Part shown: positions 1 to 6,588 of the stretch, piece after piece
Layout of the letters: each line of letters starts with the position of its first letter
How positions within the stretch are numbered: the first letter of the stretch is position 1
Source of the DNA: an uncultured Clostridia bacterium
Lineage (GTDB): Bacteria > Bacillota > Clostridia > Christensenellales > Aristaeellaceae
Length of the DNA stretch: 44,638 nt
Assembly (NCBI GenBank): GCA_946629635.1
Contig: CAMOYA010000007.1
Location: 1 to 44,638 of the forward strand
Reading direction: 5' to 3'
The notes under the pieces: model-generated
The model's input: the letters and a program-made list of their open reading frames with translations, nothing else
Database searches by the model: none
What the model was told of the DNA's origin: nothing
Position numbers and translations under genes: made by a program

Positions 1-65
1 TGACCCATCCGGGCGTAACGGTGGATGGCATCATGACAAAGCTGGGGCTGCTTGGAAAGCTGTAA
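1..65 (+). CDS. C-terminal end of an unidentified protein (partial)
   Basis: A reading frame open from the window edge (frame starting at base 3) ends at a TAA at 63-65 and gives about 20 residues ending in GIMTKLGLLGKL. Nothing in so short a tail identifies a family. It is reported only because the frame is open to the edge and the next 240 bases contain no gene, so an upstream gene plausibly ends here. It could equally be chance open frame. Confidence 0.35.
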   Translation, partial: THPGVTVDGIMTKLGLLGKL

Positions 66-246
66 ACGGATGAAACCCAATACCGGGCTGGAAGGCCGTT
101 GATGAGTGACCTTCTGGATGCTTGCCTATAGGCGGCACTTCGCCTGCTTTGTGTCCGGAAAAGAAAAACAGAAAAGATATCTTTTTCCATGAAAGAGGTT
201 CATCGGTTCCAAAGGGGAAGACAGATGAAAGAGAATATATTTTTTT

Positions 247-291
247 CAAATATACATTGACAGACGAGGTATATTTGGTGTATAAATATAC
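247..291 (+). promoter_or_regulatory. padR promoter with nested inverted repeats (probable PadR operator)
   Basis: A sigma-A type promoter is visible: -35 TTGACA at 257-262, an 18-base spacer and -10 TATAAA at 281-286. It overlaps a perfect 9-base inverted repeat, CAAATATAC (247-255) and GTATATTTG (269-277), and a second repeat, GTATA-AA-TATAC (280-291), that covers the -10. PadR proteins usually repress their own operon from such dyads, so this is probably the autoregulatory operator. The rest of the 240-base gap (66-246) holds only a 14-base AT palindrome at 172-185. Confidence 0.72.
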
Positions 292-305
292 CCGGAGGTG
301 ATGAA

Positions 306-644
306 ATGACGATTTCATCGGATCTGCTGCGGGGGTATACGGATGCGATCATTCTTCGTCAGCTGTCGGAGAAGGACGGATACGGATACCAGATCAGCAA
401 GGAAGTGGCCCTGCGCAGCGGAGGGCTGCTCGAAATGAAGGAAGCGACGCTGTATACCGCTTTCCGGCGAATGGAGAACGCCGGATATATCCGGTCCTAC
501 TGGGGCGATGAAAACGTTGGCGCACGCCGCCGGTATTACACCCTGACGGACGAGGGACGGGAAAAGCTGAAGGAAGAGGTTCAGGCCTGGAAGGAGACCA
601 GAACCGTAATCAATCATCTGCTGGAGGAGGAAGAAGGGCAATGA
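306..644 (+). CDS. PadR family transcriptional regulator
   Basis: This 112-residue protein is a complete small (subfamily 2-type) PadR regulator. The winged helix spans about residues 8-85 and shows the family marks YGYQI, KEATLYTAFRRMENAGYI (recognition helix) and RRRYYTLTDEG (wing); a short C-terminal helix for dimerisation follows. The ATG at 306 is preceded by GGAGGTG at good spacing and sits just after a promoter with dyad repeats. Its stop overlaps the start of the next gene by four bases (ATGA), so the two are translationally coupled. PadR genes next to DUF1700/DUF4097 proteins are a common Bacillota arrangement linked to envelope stress. The inducer cannot be read from sequence. Confidence 0.93.
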   Translation: MTISSDLLRGYTDAIILRQLSEKDGYGYQISKEVALRSGGLLEMKEATLYTAFRRMENAGYIRSYWGDENVGARRRYYTLTDEGREKLKEEVQAWKETRTVINHLLEEEEGQ

Positions 645-1804
645 ACGCATCCATTCGGGGAATCATCGACATGCTGTTCAAGGATACGCTGGAGACCGGC
701 GAGGTCCGGGCGCTGCATGAGGAAATGGTCAACAACTGCGAGGAGCATTACGCGGATCTGCTGAGCCAGGGGCTGAGCGAAACGGAAGCACTGGACGCCA
801 TCGTCGAAAGCCTGAAGGGCATGAAGGAAGTCATCGACGAGTATCCGAAGAAGCCGGGCGCCGGGGAGAAAAAGCAGGAGCCGGAAATCGTTCGGGAGGA
901 AGCGCCGGAGGAGCCGGTGCAGGAGGATGCGCCGGATGAACGGGACCGCGTATTCAGCCCACAGATCCTTCGCTGCATCCGGACGGAGCTGCGGAATCTG
1001 GATCTGATCGTTCGTCCTTCGGGGGACGGCAGAATTCACGTGATATGCGCCAATCCCGAACAGATCACCGTGACGGAGGAGCCGGATCGGCTGAGCATCC
1101 GCTATTCGGACCATGTCCGGTCCCATATTACCTCGAGTGAAATCAGGGACGCCCATGGGGAGTTCTCCCTGAAGGGAATTCTGAACTTCGTCGGGAAAAC
1201 GCTGAGCAGTGTGGCGACGAGCGCGATTGAAATCGGAGAGGATGTATTCCTGGAGATTCCGGAAAGATTTCCGGAGCTGTCCCTGAATTCCATGAGCGGC
1301 GATATCCGGGTGGAAAAGTGCCTGGCGGATGTGATGCTGATCAAATCCACGAGCGGGGACATCGATGTGAACGCGACGGGCCTGGGAACCGCCAACGAGA
1401 TCAGCGCCGGCTCCATGAGCGGAGATATTACGATCCGGGCCAATGCCGGGAAGCTCGGGATGAGCAGTATGAGCGGCGATGTGAAGGCGGTCGGAGAATA
1501 CAGAAGCGTCGGCATCAAGTCCACCAGCGGCGACGCGGAGGTGTTCGGCTGCGCGATTGAAACATGGGCGCATTCCGTCAGCGGAGACGTGACCGTGAAA
1601 CTGGAAAATATTGACGCCGAGTCGATTGAAACAAAAACCACCAGCGGCGACGCGGAAATCGAGCTGCCCCGGGCGACGCCCTCGGTGCACGCCCGGATGT
1701 CCACCGTTTCCGGCGATACGCGGTGCGCATTCCCGGATGCCGGGGCCGGCGCGGCGCTGCAGATCACCGCATCCTCCGTCAGCGGAGACGTGAGGATTCG
1801 GTAA
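641..1804 (+). CDS. DUF4097 beta-solenoid protein with N-terminal DUF1700-like helical prefix
   Basis: The 387-residue product begins with a helical segment (about 1-70, with DAIVESLKGMKEVIDEYPKK) like the DUF1700/permease-prefix domain often found beside PadR genes. A charged, Pro/Glu-rich linker (about 70-105) follows. The rest is a DUF4097-type beta repeat region in which the tripeptide SGD recurs nine times roughly every 20-25 residues (MSGDI, TSGDI, MSGDV, VSGDV and so on), as expected for a right-handed beta-helix. I see no signal peptide or membrane helix, so it is probably cytoplasmic or held by a partner. Biochemical function is unknown. The four-base overlap with padR says the two are made together, and a terminator follows directly. 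Confidence 0.85.
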   Translation: MNASIRGIIDMLFKDTLETGEVRALHEEMVNNCEEHYADLLSQGLSETEALDAIVESLKGMKEVIDEYPKKPGAGEKKQEPEIVREEAPEEPVQEDAPDERDRVFSPQILRCIRTELRNLDLIVRPSGDGRIHVICANPEQITVTEEPDRLSIRYSDHVRSHITSSEIRDAHGEFSLKGILNFVGKTLSSVATSAIEIGEDVFLEIPERFPELSLNSMSGDIRVEKCLADVMLIKSTSGDIDVNATGLGTANEISAGSMSGDITIRANAGKLGMSSMSGDVKAVGEYRSVGIKSTSGDAEVFGCAIETWAHSVSGDVTVKLENIDAESIETKTTSGDAEIELPRATPSVHARMSTVSGDTRCAFPDAGAGAALQITASSVSGDVRIR

Positions 1805-1824
1805 ACATCAGTCCGTTTTCCGGA

Positions 1825-1868
1825 GCAGGGGACAGGAGCAGACCGAAGTCCCCTGCTTTTTCTTTTTC
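1825..1868 (+). terminator. Intrinsic terminator of the padR operon
   Basis: A perfect 9-base stem, GCAGGGGAC (1825-1833) with GTCCCCTGC (1848-1856), is followed by a T-rich run (TTTTTCTTTTT). It lies 20 bases after the DUF4097 stop codon. Confidence 0.88.
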
Positions 1869-1873
1869 TGCTC

Positions 1874-1934
1874 TTGCAAACTGAGTTAAAAAATGGTAAT
1901 ATCATTATGTTGTATTAATACATAATAATACAAC
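1874..1934 (+). promoter_or_regulatory. gntR promoter and palindromic operator
   Basis: -35 TTGCAA (1874-1879), 17-base spacer, -10 TAATAT (1897-1902). Just after the expected start point lies a perfect inverted repeat, GTTGTATTA (1909-1917) and TAATACAAC (1926-1934), whose left half is part of a complete 10-base palindrome GTATTAATAC (1912-1921). The position over the transcription start fits repression by the GntR protein encoded next. Confidence 0.7.
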
Positions 1935-1953
1935 AAGGAGCGATGATGATTCC

Positions 1954-2664
1954 ATGAAAAAACTGCAGGCAGAGAGTTCCAGTCCGCTGTATCACCAGCT
2001 GATGCAGCGGATTTCCGACGATATCGAGAATGGCACCTACCCGGTGGGCAGCCGGATCCCGCCGGAAAATGAGCTGGGGGAGATCTATCAGGTGAGCCGG
2101 GTGACCGTGCGCCGCGCGCTGGCGGAGCTGACGGCGGAGGGGCTGCTGGAGCGGAAACAGGGCAAGGGCACCTTTGTATGTACGCCCCGGATCCGTCAGG
2201 ATCTGAAAAGTATTCACAGCTTTCATGATTCCTGCAAGCAGAACGGGCTGGCTGCCGGGACGCGGGTGATTCAGATCCGGGAAATTGAGGCAGACGCCCA
2301 GGACCGGGCGGAGCTGAAGCTTCGCGAGGGGGACAAGGTGGTGGAGACGCTGCGGGTCCGCCTGGCGGACGGGGAACCGGTCGTGCTGGAGAGAAATCAT
2401 TTTTCCATGGCCTATGCCTATCTGGAAAACGAAAACCTTGCCGGAAGCCTATACCAGGTGCTCCGGGAATACGGGATTGAGGCGAGGCAGGCGACCCATG
2501 ATCTTTCCCTGGCCTTTGCCACGGAAGCCCAGGCAAGGCTCCTGGAAATTGAAACCGGCAGTCCGCTGATGCGGCTGCACGAGGTGGTATACGATCAGAA
2601 GGGAAGGCCTTTGCACAACAGCCTGCAGCTGATCCGCGGGGATCGGTTCGTTTTCCGGATCTGA
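1954..2664 (+). CDS. GntR family transcriptional regulator with UTRA ligand domain (HutC subfamily)
   Basis: This 236-residue regulator has an N-terminal winged helix (about 8-75: SPLYHQLMQRI, GSRIPPENELGEIYQVSRVTVRRALAELTAEGLLERKQGKGTFV) and a C-terminal UTRA effector domain (about 95-235, including VVLERNHF and the terminal LHNSLQLIRGDRFVF). Full length is normal for the HutC/YvoA group, whose ligands are often phosphosugars or amino acids; the ligand here is not visible. It stands alone with its own promoter and a dyad at the start point, and is followed 80 bases later by a separately promoted MATE exporter. Regulation of itself is likely. Control of the nearby glycosidase genes is possible but unproven. 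Confidence 0.93.
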   Translation: MKKLQAESSSPLYHQLMQRISDDIENGTYPVGSRIPPENELGEIYQVSRVTVRRALAELTAEGLLERKQGKGTFVCTPRIRQDLKSIHSFHDSCKQNGLAAGTRVIQIREIEADAQDRAELKLREGDKVVETLRVRLADGEPVVLERNHFSMAYAYLENENLAGSLYQVLREYGIEARQATHDLSLAFATEAQARLLEIETGSPLMRLHEVVYDQKGRPLHNSLQLIRGDRFVFRI

Positions 2665-2673
2665 CCCGTTCTG

Positions 2674-2703
2674 TTGCATTTTGAATTCAACCGGCTGTAT
2701 AAT
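2674..2703 (+). promoter_or_regulatory. Promoter of the first MATE gene
   Basis: TTGCAT (2674-2679), an 18-base spacer and a consensus TATAAT (2698-2703) lie about 40 bases before the ATG. An AAGGAG Shine-Dalgarno follows at 2731. Confidence 0.7.
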
Positions 2704-2743
2704 ACAGAGGTCAACTACACCATAACGATCAAGGAGAGCGCCG

Positions 2744-4111
2744 ATGGCCCGATTCAAACACACGGATTCCGACATGACTCAGGGAAGCATCGGGCGTCAT
2801 CTGATTGAATTTGCCGTTCCCATGGCCATCGGCCTTTTGTTCCAGCAGCTTTACAACACGGTGGACACGCTGGTGGTCGGCAACTTTGTATCCAAGGAGG
2901 CGCAGGCAGCGGTCGGCTCCACGGGGTCCATCATCAATACGGTGGTGGGCTTCTGCGCCGGGCTGGCGACCGGCGCGTCCGTCATCATTTCCCAGCGGTA
3001 TGGGGCGCACGATGAGGAAGGGCTCCGCCGGTCTGTTCATACAACGATCGCCGTGACGTTCATCCTCAGCGCGATCGCCACGGTGGTGGGCCTGCTGATC
3101 ATCGATCCGATGCTCGCCTTCATGCAGACGCCCGCGGATGTATGGGAGGAAGCCCGGCAGTATCTGACGATCTATTTTTCCGGCATCAGCGGCATCCTTT
3201 TCTACAACATGGGAAGCGGCATTCTTCGCGCGGTCGGGGATTCCAGGCGGCCGCTGGTTTTCCTGATCCTTTCCGCGCTGCTCAACACCGTGCTGGATCT
3301 GTTCTTCGTGCTGGTGCTGCATATGAAGGTGGACGGCGTGGCCTGGGCGACCGTGCTGGCTCAGATCATTTCCGCCGCCGCGATTCTGATTTCACTGACC
3401 CGGGAGCACGGCTCCTACGGCATCCGGTGGAAGGAACTGAGGATTGACCGGAAGAGCCTTGCCGGCATCCTGAAGATCGGCATGCCCTCCAGCATTCAGT
3501 CCGCGATCACGGCTTTCTCCAATGTCTTTGTGCAGTCCTACATCAATGCCTTCGGCTCCGCCTGCATGGCCGGGTATTCCGTGTACAGCAAGCTGGACGC
3601 CTTCGTGCTGATTCCGGTTCAGGCGCTGGCGATGTCCTCGACCACGATGGTGGGACAGAACTGGGGCGCAGGGCTGCGCGGGCGGGCGAGGGACAGCGTC
3701 AGCACCGCGATCCGGCTGAGCCTGATCACGACCGCGGCGCTGGGCGTCGGCGCGTTCCTGGCGGCGAAGCAGCTGATCGGCCTCTTCTCGCCGGATCCGG
3801 AGGTGGTTTCCTACGGCGTCCGGTTTATCCAGATTGTGACGCCGTTCTACCTGGCGATCTGCTTCAATCAGATCTATGCCGGAGCGCTTCGCGGCATCGG
3901 AGATGCCACGGCGCCGACGGTGATCATGCTGTGCTCCTTTGTGGTATTCCGGCAGATTTATCTGTATATTACCAAAGTGATGAATATCGGCTTTATCGCC
4001 GTGGCGCTGGCCTATCCGATGGGCTGGATCCTCTGCTCGGTGCTGCTGGCGATCCGATACCGGCGGAGCAAACTGTTCCGGACGGATGAAAAGGCGAACG
4101 CCCCTGCATAA
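2744..4111 (+). CDS. MATE family multidrug/Na+ antiporter
   Basis: The 455-residue membrane protein has the twelve-helix, two-lobed layout of MATE exporters (NorM/DinF group). Family marks are the start of the first lobe (LIEFAVPMAIGLLFQQLYNTVDTLVVGNFV), AVGSTGSIINTVVGF, and the equivalent second-lobe start (ILKIGMPSSIQSAITAFSNVFVQSYINAFGSACMAGYSV). These proteins expel cationic drugs or metabolites in exchange for Na+ or H+. The ATG follows AAGGAG with 8-base spacing. The gene is monocistronic, and its stop codon lies in the loop of the terminator it shares with the convergent GH2 gene. The substrate cannot be predicted. Confidence 0.93.
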   Translation: MARFKHTDSDMTQGSIGRHLIEFAVPMAIGLLFQQLYNTVDTLVVGNFVSKEAQAAVGSTGSIINTVVGFCAGLATGASVIISQRYGAHDEEGLRRSVHTTIAVTFILSAIATVVGLLIIDPMLAFMQTPADVWEEARQYLTIYFSGISGILFYNMGSGILRAVGDSRRPLVFLILSALLNTVLDLFFVLVLHMKVDGVAWATVLAQIISAAAILISLTREHGSYGIRWKELRIDRKSLAGILKIGMPSSIQSAITAFSNVFVQSYINAFGSACMAGYSVYSKLDAFVLIPVQALAMSSTTMVGQNWGAGLRGRARDSVSTAIRLSLITTAALGVGAFLAAKQLIGLFSPDPEVVSYGVRFIQIVTPFYLAICFNQIYAGALRGIGDATAPTVIMLCSFVVFRQIYLYITKVMNIGFIAVALAYPMGWILCSVLLAIRYRRSKLFRTDEKANAPA

Positions 4112-4126
4112 ATCAGGGGCGCTTTT
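4099..4126. terminator. Terminator between convergent MATE and GH2 genes
   Basis: CGCCCCTG (4099-4106) pairs with CAGGGGCG (4114-4121), followed by CTTTTT. The MATE stop codon TAA sits in the loop. It is strong for the plus strand; the minus-strand tail is less T-rich, so stopping of the GH2 transcript here is less certain. Confidence 0.8.
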
Positions 4127-6574
4127 TCAATAGGAACGGATCCGCAGGCGGGCCGTCAGGTCTTCGGGCGTCAGAATCAGGGGCTCCTGATCCTCCGCCC
4201 GACGGACGGTTTTCGGGAGGCGGACGATGACCGTTTCCCGGCCGTGGAGATCAAACCAGTTGTCGCTGAAGACGCAGTCCGCGCCGTCCAGAGACAGGCA
4301 GACGGACTTGGCAAAGCAGTCCGCGGAAAGGGTCAGGGACAGCGAATCCGCTTCCTCCCGCACGGTGAAATCAATCAGCGGCCGCATGAATTCGAAGGCC
4401 TTCGGACGGACGAACAGCGTGGTTCCCCGGCTGATGATTTCTCCATTCTTTTCCAGCGTGTATTCCAGATAGGTGCTCCGCTTCCTCTCCCGGGTGCTCA
4501 GATCATCTGAGAGATCCAGCGTCAGGCAGCTGACGGCGCTCAGTGCGGGAACCTCCGCCGCGGATTCCCATTCCCGCAGCACTTCCGCCCGGCTGTTCCG
4601 CAGGCGGCAGGAGATCCGGAGGGTTTCCCCGGTGCGGGTATCATTGGTGACCCACAGCGCCGGATGGAGCGGATCCGTGTCATCGCAGGATAGCAGCAGC
4701 GGCGCGTAGAACCGGCGGGCTGCATAGTGCAGCCCCTTCCAGCGGCCGAAATAGTCGATGCTGCTCCAGGAAATGACCGGGTTGGAATCATTTACCTGCC
4801 AGTAAACCGATCCCATGCAGCGGCCGCGTGCCCGGCGCATATGCTCCACATTGGAACGGATACAGTCCGCCTGCACCAGCTGGGAACAGTAGATCAGCCG
4901 TTCAAAATCACAGGGATAATTGACCATCTGGGCCAGATAATACATGATCTTTTCGTTGCCCTGGGTGCACTTCTGATGCGCTTCCATGACATTGCCGCAC
5001 AGGTCCGGGTTCTTTTCATCCGTGAAGGCCCGGATGGTTTTGAGATCCGGAATGCTTTCGAAGCCGTATTCGGAGCAGAATCGGTAGTAGAGCTTCCGGA
5101 AGGCTTCAATGGGCTTGAAGTTATGCCAGACAGCCCAGTAATGCATATCGCCGGCACGGTTGGAGGACGCGTCGCGGAAGCCGCCGCCGGAGGAGGGAGA
5201 GGACGGCCAGTAAAAGGTTTCCGGATCCAGCTCCCGCAGAATGCCGGGAATCATGTCCTCGAAGAGGCGGAGATAATCCGCCTTCGCCTGCGGATCCTCC
5301 GGCAGTCCCCAGCCCTCCCAGGCCGATTCGATCTCATTGTTTCCGCACCAAAGCCCCAGGGAAGGATGATTGCGCAGACGGATCACGTTGTCCCGGATCT
5401 CGGCGCGGACGGTCCGCTCAAAATCGTCCTCCAGCAGATAGGCGGAGCAGGCGAACATGAAATCCTGCCAGACGATCATGCCGTTTTCATCGCACCAGTC
5501 ATAGAAGGATTCATCCGGATAAAACCCGCCGCCCCAGACGCGGATCAGGTTATAATTGGCGCTTTTGCAGTCCTCCAGCAGCCTCCGGGTGCGCTCCGGC
5601 GTGATCCGGGGAAGCAGCTGGTCTTCGGGGATATAGTTGGCGCCCATGGCAAAAACGCGGACGCCGTTATTGATGAAGCAGAATTCCTCGCCCCACTGAT
5701 CCTTCTCCCGGGAAACGGTCAGCGTACGCAGGCCGATCCGGCGCTCATGCACATCCACGCTGACGCCGTCCACGAGAAGAACCACCCGGCAGCGGTACAG
5801 CGGCTGTGCGCCGAGGCCGCGAACCCACCACAGCATGGGATCGGCGATCCGGATTTCCGCACGTCCGCCTTCCAGCGGCGCCGTGAAAACCTTTCCGTCC
5901 GGGGCGGTCACGGTCAGCACCGCCTGCGCCTGCCCGGAGAAAAGCTCCAGCGCGGCGGAGCAGGTAAGAACAACGGAGCCGTCCTCATGGCGCTGCGAAT
6001 AGTATACATCCCGGATTCTTCCGCCGCTGCAGGCATGCAGGGAGACGCTCCGCCACAGTCCCATATCCGGCAGGACGGGACCCCAGTCCCATCCGAACAT
6101 GCAATGCGCCTTGCGCAGATACGGATAACCGGGCATGGTGGATTCAACGCCCCAGAGGGGGCGCTTTTCATATTTTTCCCGGACGAAGCGGCTGGGAGAG
6201 AGGATATTGACCCGGAGCGCGCATTCCTCCCGGCGGAGACCGTCGGGCAGGGGAAACTCCCAGATCCGGTGCATGTTGTCGGTTTTGCCGAGCAGGACGC
6301 CGTTGAGCCAGATCTCCGCCAGGGTGTCAACGCCCTCCAGGCGGAGATACAGCCGCTCGGCCTTCCGCATGTCTTCCGGGATGGTGAAATGCGTTTCAAA
6401 GGCGGCGTCCTGGTCGCTGATCGGGGTGGAGATCCATTCGTTCTCTCCCCAGTACGGATCGGGGATCCGGCCGGCGGCAGTCAGCGTTTCATAGACGGAG
6501 CAGGGGACGGAGCAGGGAAGCGCCTCCCCGCCGAAGGTCATGGTCCAGTTTTCATTCAGCAGAATCGTCTTCAT
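4127..6574 (-). CDS. Beta-mannosidase-like glycoside hydrolase family 2 enzyme
   Basis: The 815-residue protein has the GH2 order: a jelly-roll sugar-binding domain (about 1-180), an immunoglobulin-like domain (about 185-285), a TIM barrel (about 290-600) and C-terminal beta domains. The mannosidase character shows in NENWTMTFGG near the start, FGWDWGPVLPDMGLWR, NLIRVWGGGFYPDESFYDWCDENG and WQDFMFACSAY. The acid/base is probably Glu414 in WCGNNEIES and the nucleophile Glu502 in FCSEYGFES. No signal peptide is present, so it should act in the cytosol, removing beta-mannosyl residues from imported oligosaccharides. AAAGGAG precedes the ATG. It lies 14 bases downstream of the GH31 gene, in one operon. 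Exact specificity is inferred. Confidence 0.9.
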   Translation of the reverse strand: MKTILLNENWTMTFGGEALPCSVPCSVYETLTAAGRIPDPYWGENEWISTPISDQDAAFETHFTIPEDMRKAERLYLRLEGVDTLAEIWLNGVLLGKTDNMHRIWEFPLPDGLRREECALRVNILSPSRFVREKYEKRPLWGVESTMPGYPYLRKAHCMFGWDWGPVLPDMGLWRSVSLHACSGGRIRDVYYSQRHEDGSVVLTCSAALELFSGQAQAVLTVTAPDGKVFTAPLEGGRAEIRIADPMLWWVRGLGAQPLYRCRVVLLVDGVSVDVHERRIGLRTLTVSREKDQWGEEFCFINNGVRVFAMGANYIPEDQLLPRITPERTRRLLEDCKSANYNLIRVWGGGFYPDESFYDWCDENGMIVWQDFMFACSAYLLEDDFERTVRAEIRDNVIRLRNHPSLGLWCGNNEIESAWEGWGLPEDPQAKADYLRLFEDMIPGILRELDPETFYWPSSPSSGGGFRDASSNRAGDMHYWAVWHNFKPIEAFRKLYYRFCSEYGFESIPDLKTIRAFTDEKNPDLCGNVMEAHQKCTQGNEKIMYYLAQMVNYPCDFERLIYCSQLVQADCIRSNVEHMRRARGRCMGSVYWQVNDSNPVISWSSIDYFGRWKGLHYAARRFYAPLLLSCDDTDPLHPALWVTNDTRTGETLRISCRLRNSRAEVLREWESAAEVPALSAVSCLTLDLSDDLSTRERKRSTYLEYTLEKNGEIISRGTTLFVRPKAFEFMRPLIDFTVREEADSLSLTLSADCFAKSVCLSLDGADCVFSDNWFDLHGRETVIVRLPKTVRRAEDQEPLILTPEDLTARLRIRSY

Positions 6575-6588
6575 GGCCGCTCCTTTAT

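Noticed and set aside
172..185. Perfect palindrome AAAAGATATCTTTT upstream of padR
   Set aside because: It is pure A/T except two bases, far from the promoter and easily arises by chance; no partner element is seen.
614..1690. Long antisense open frame opposite the DUF4097 gene
   Set aside because: Composition is typical of the shadow of a GC-rich coding strand, with no start site or family signature.
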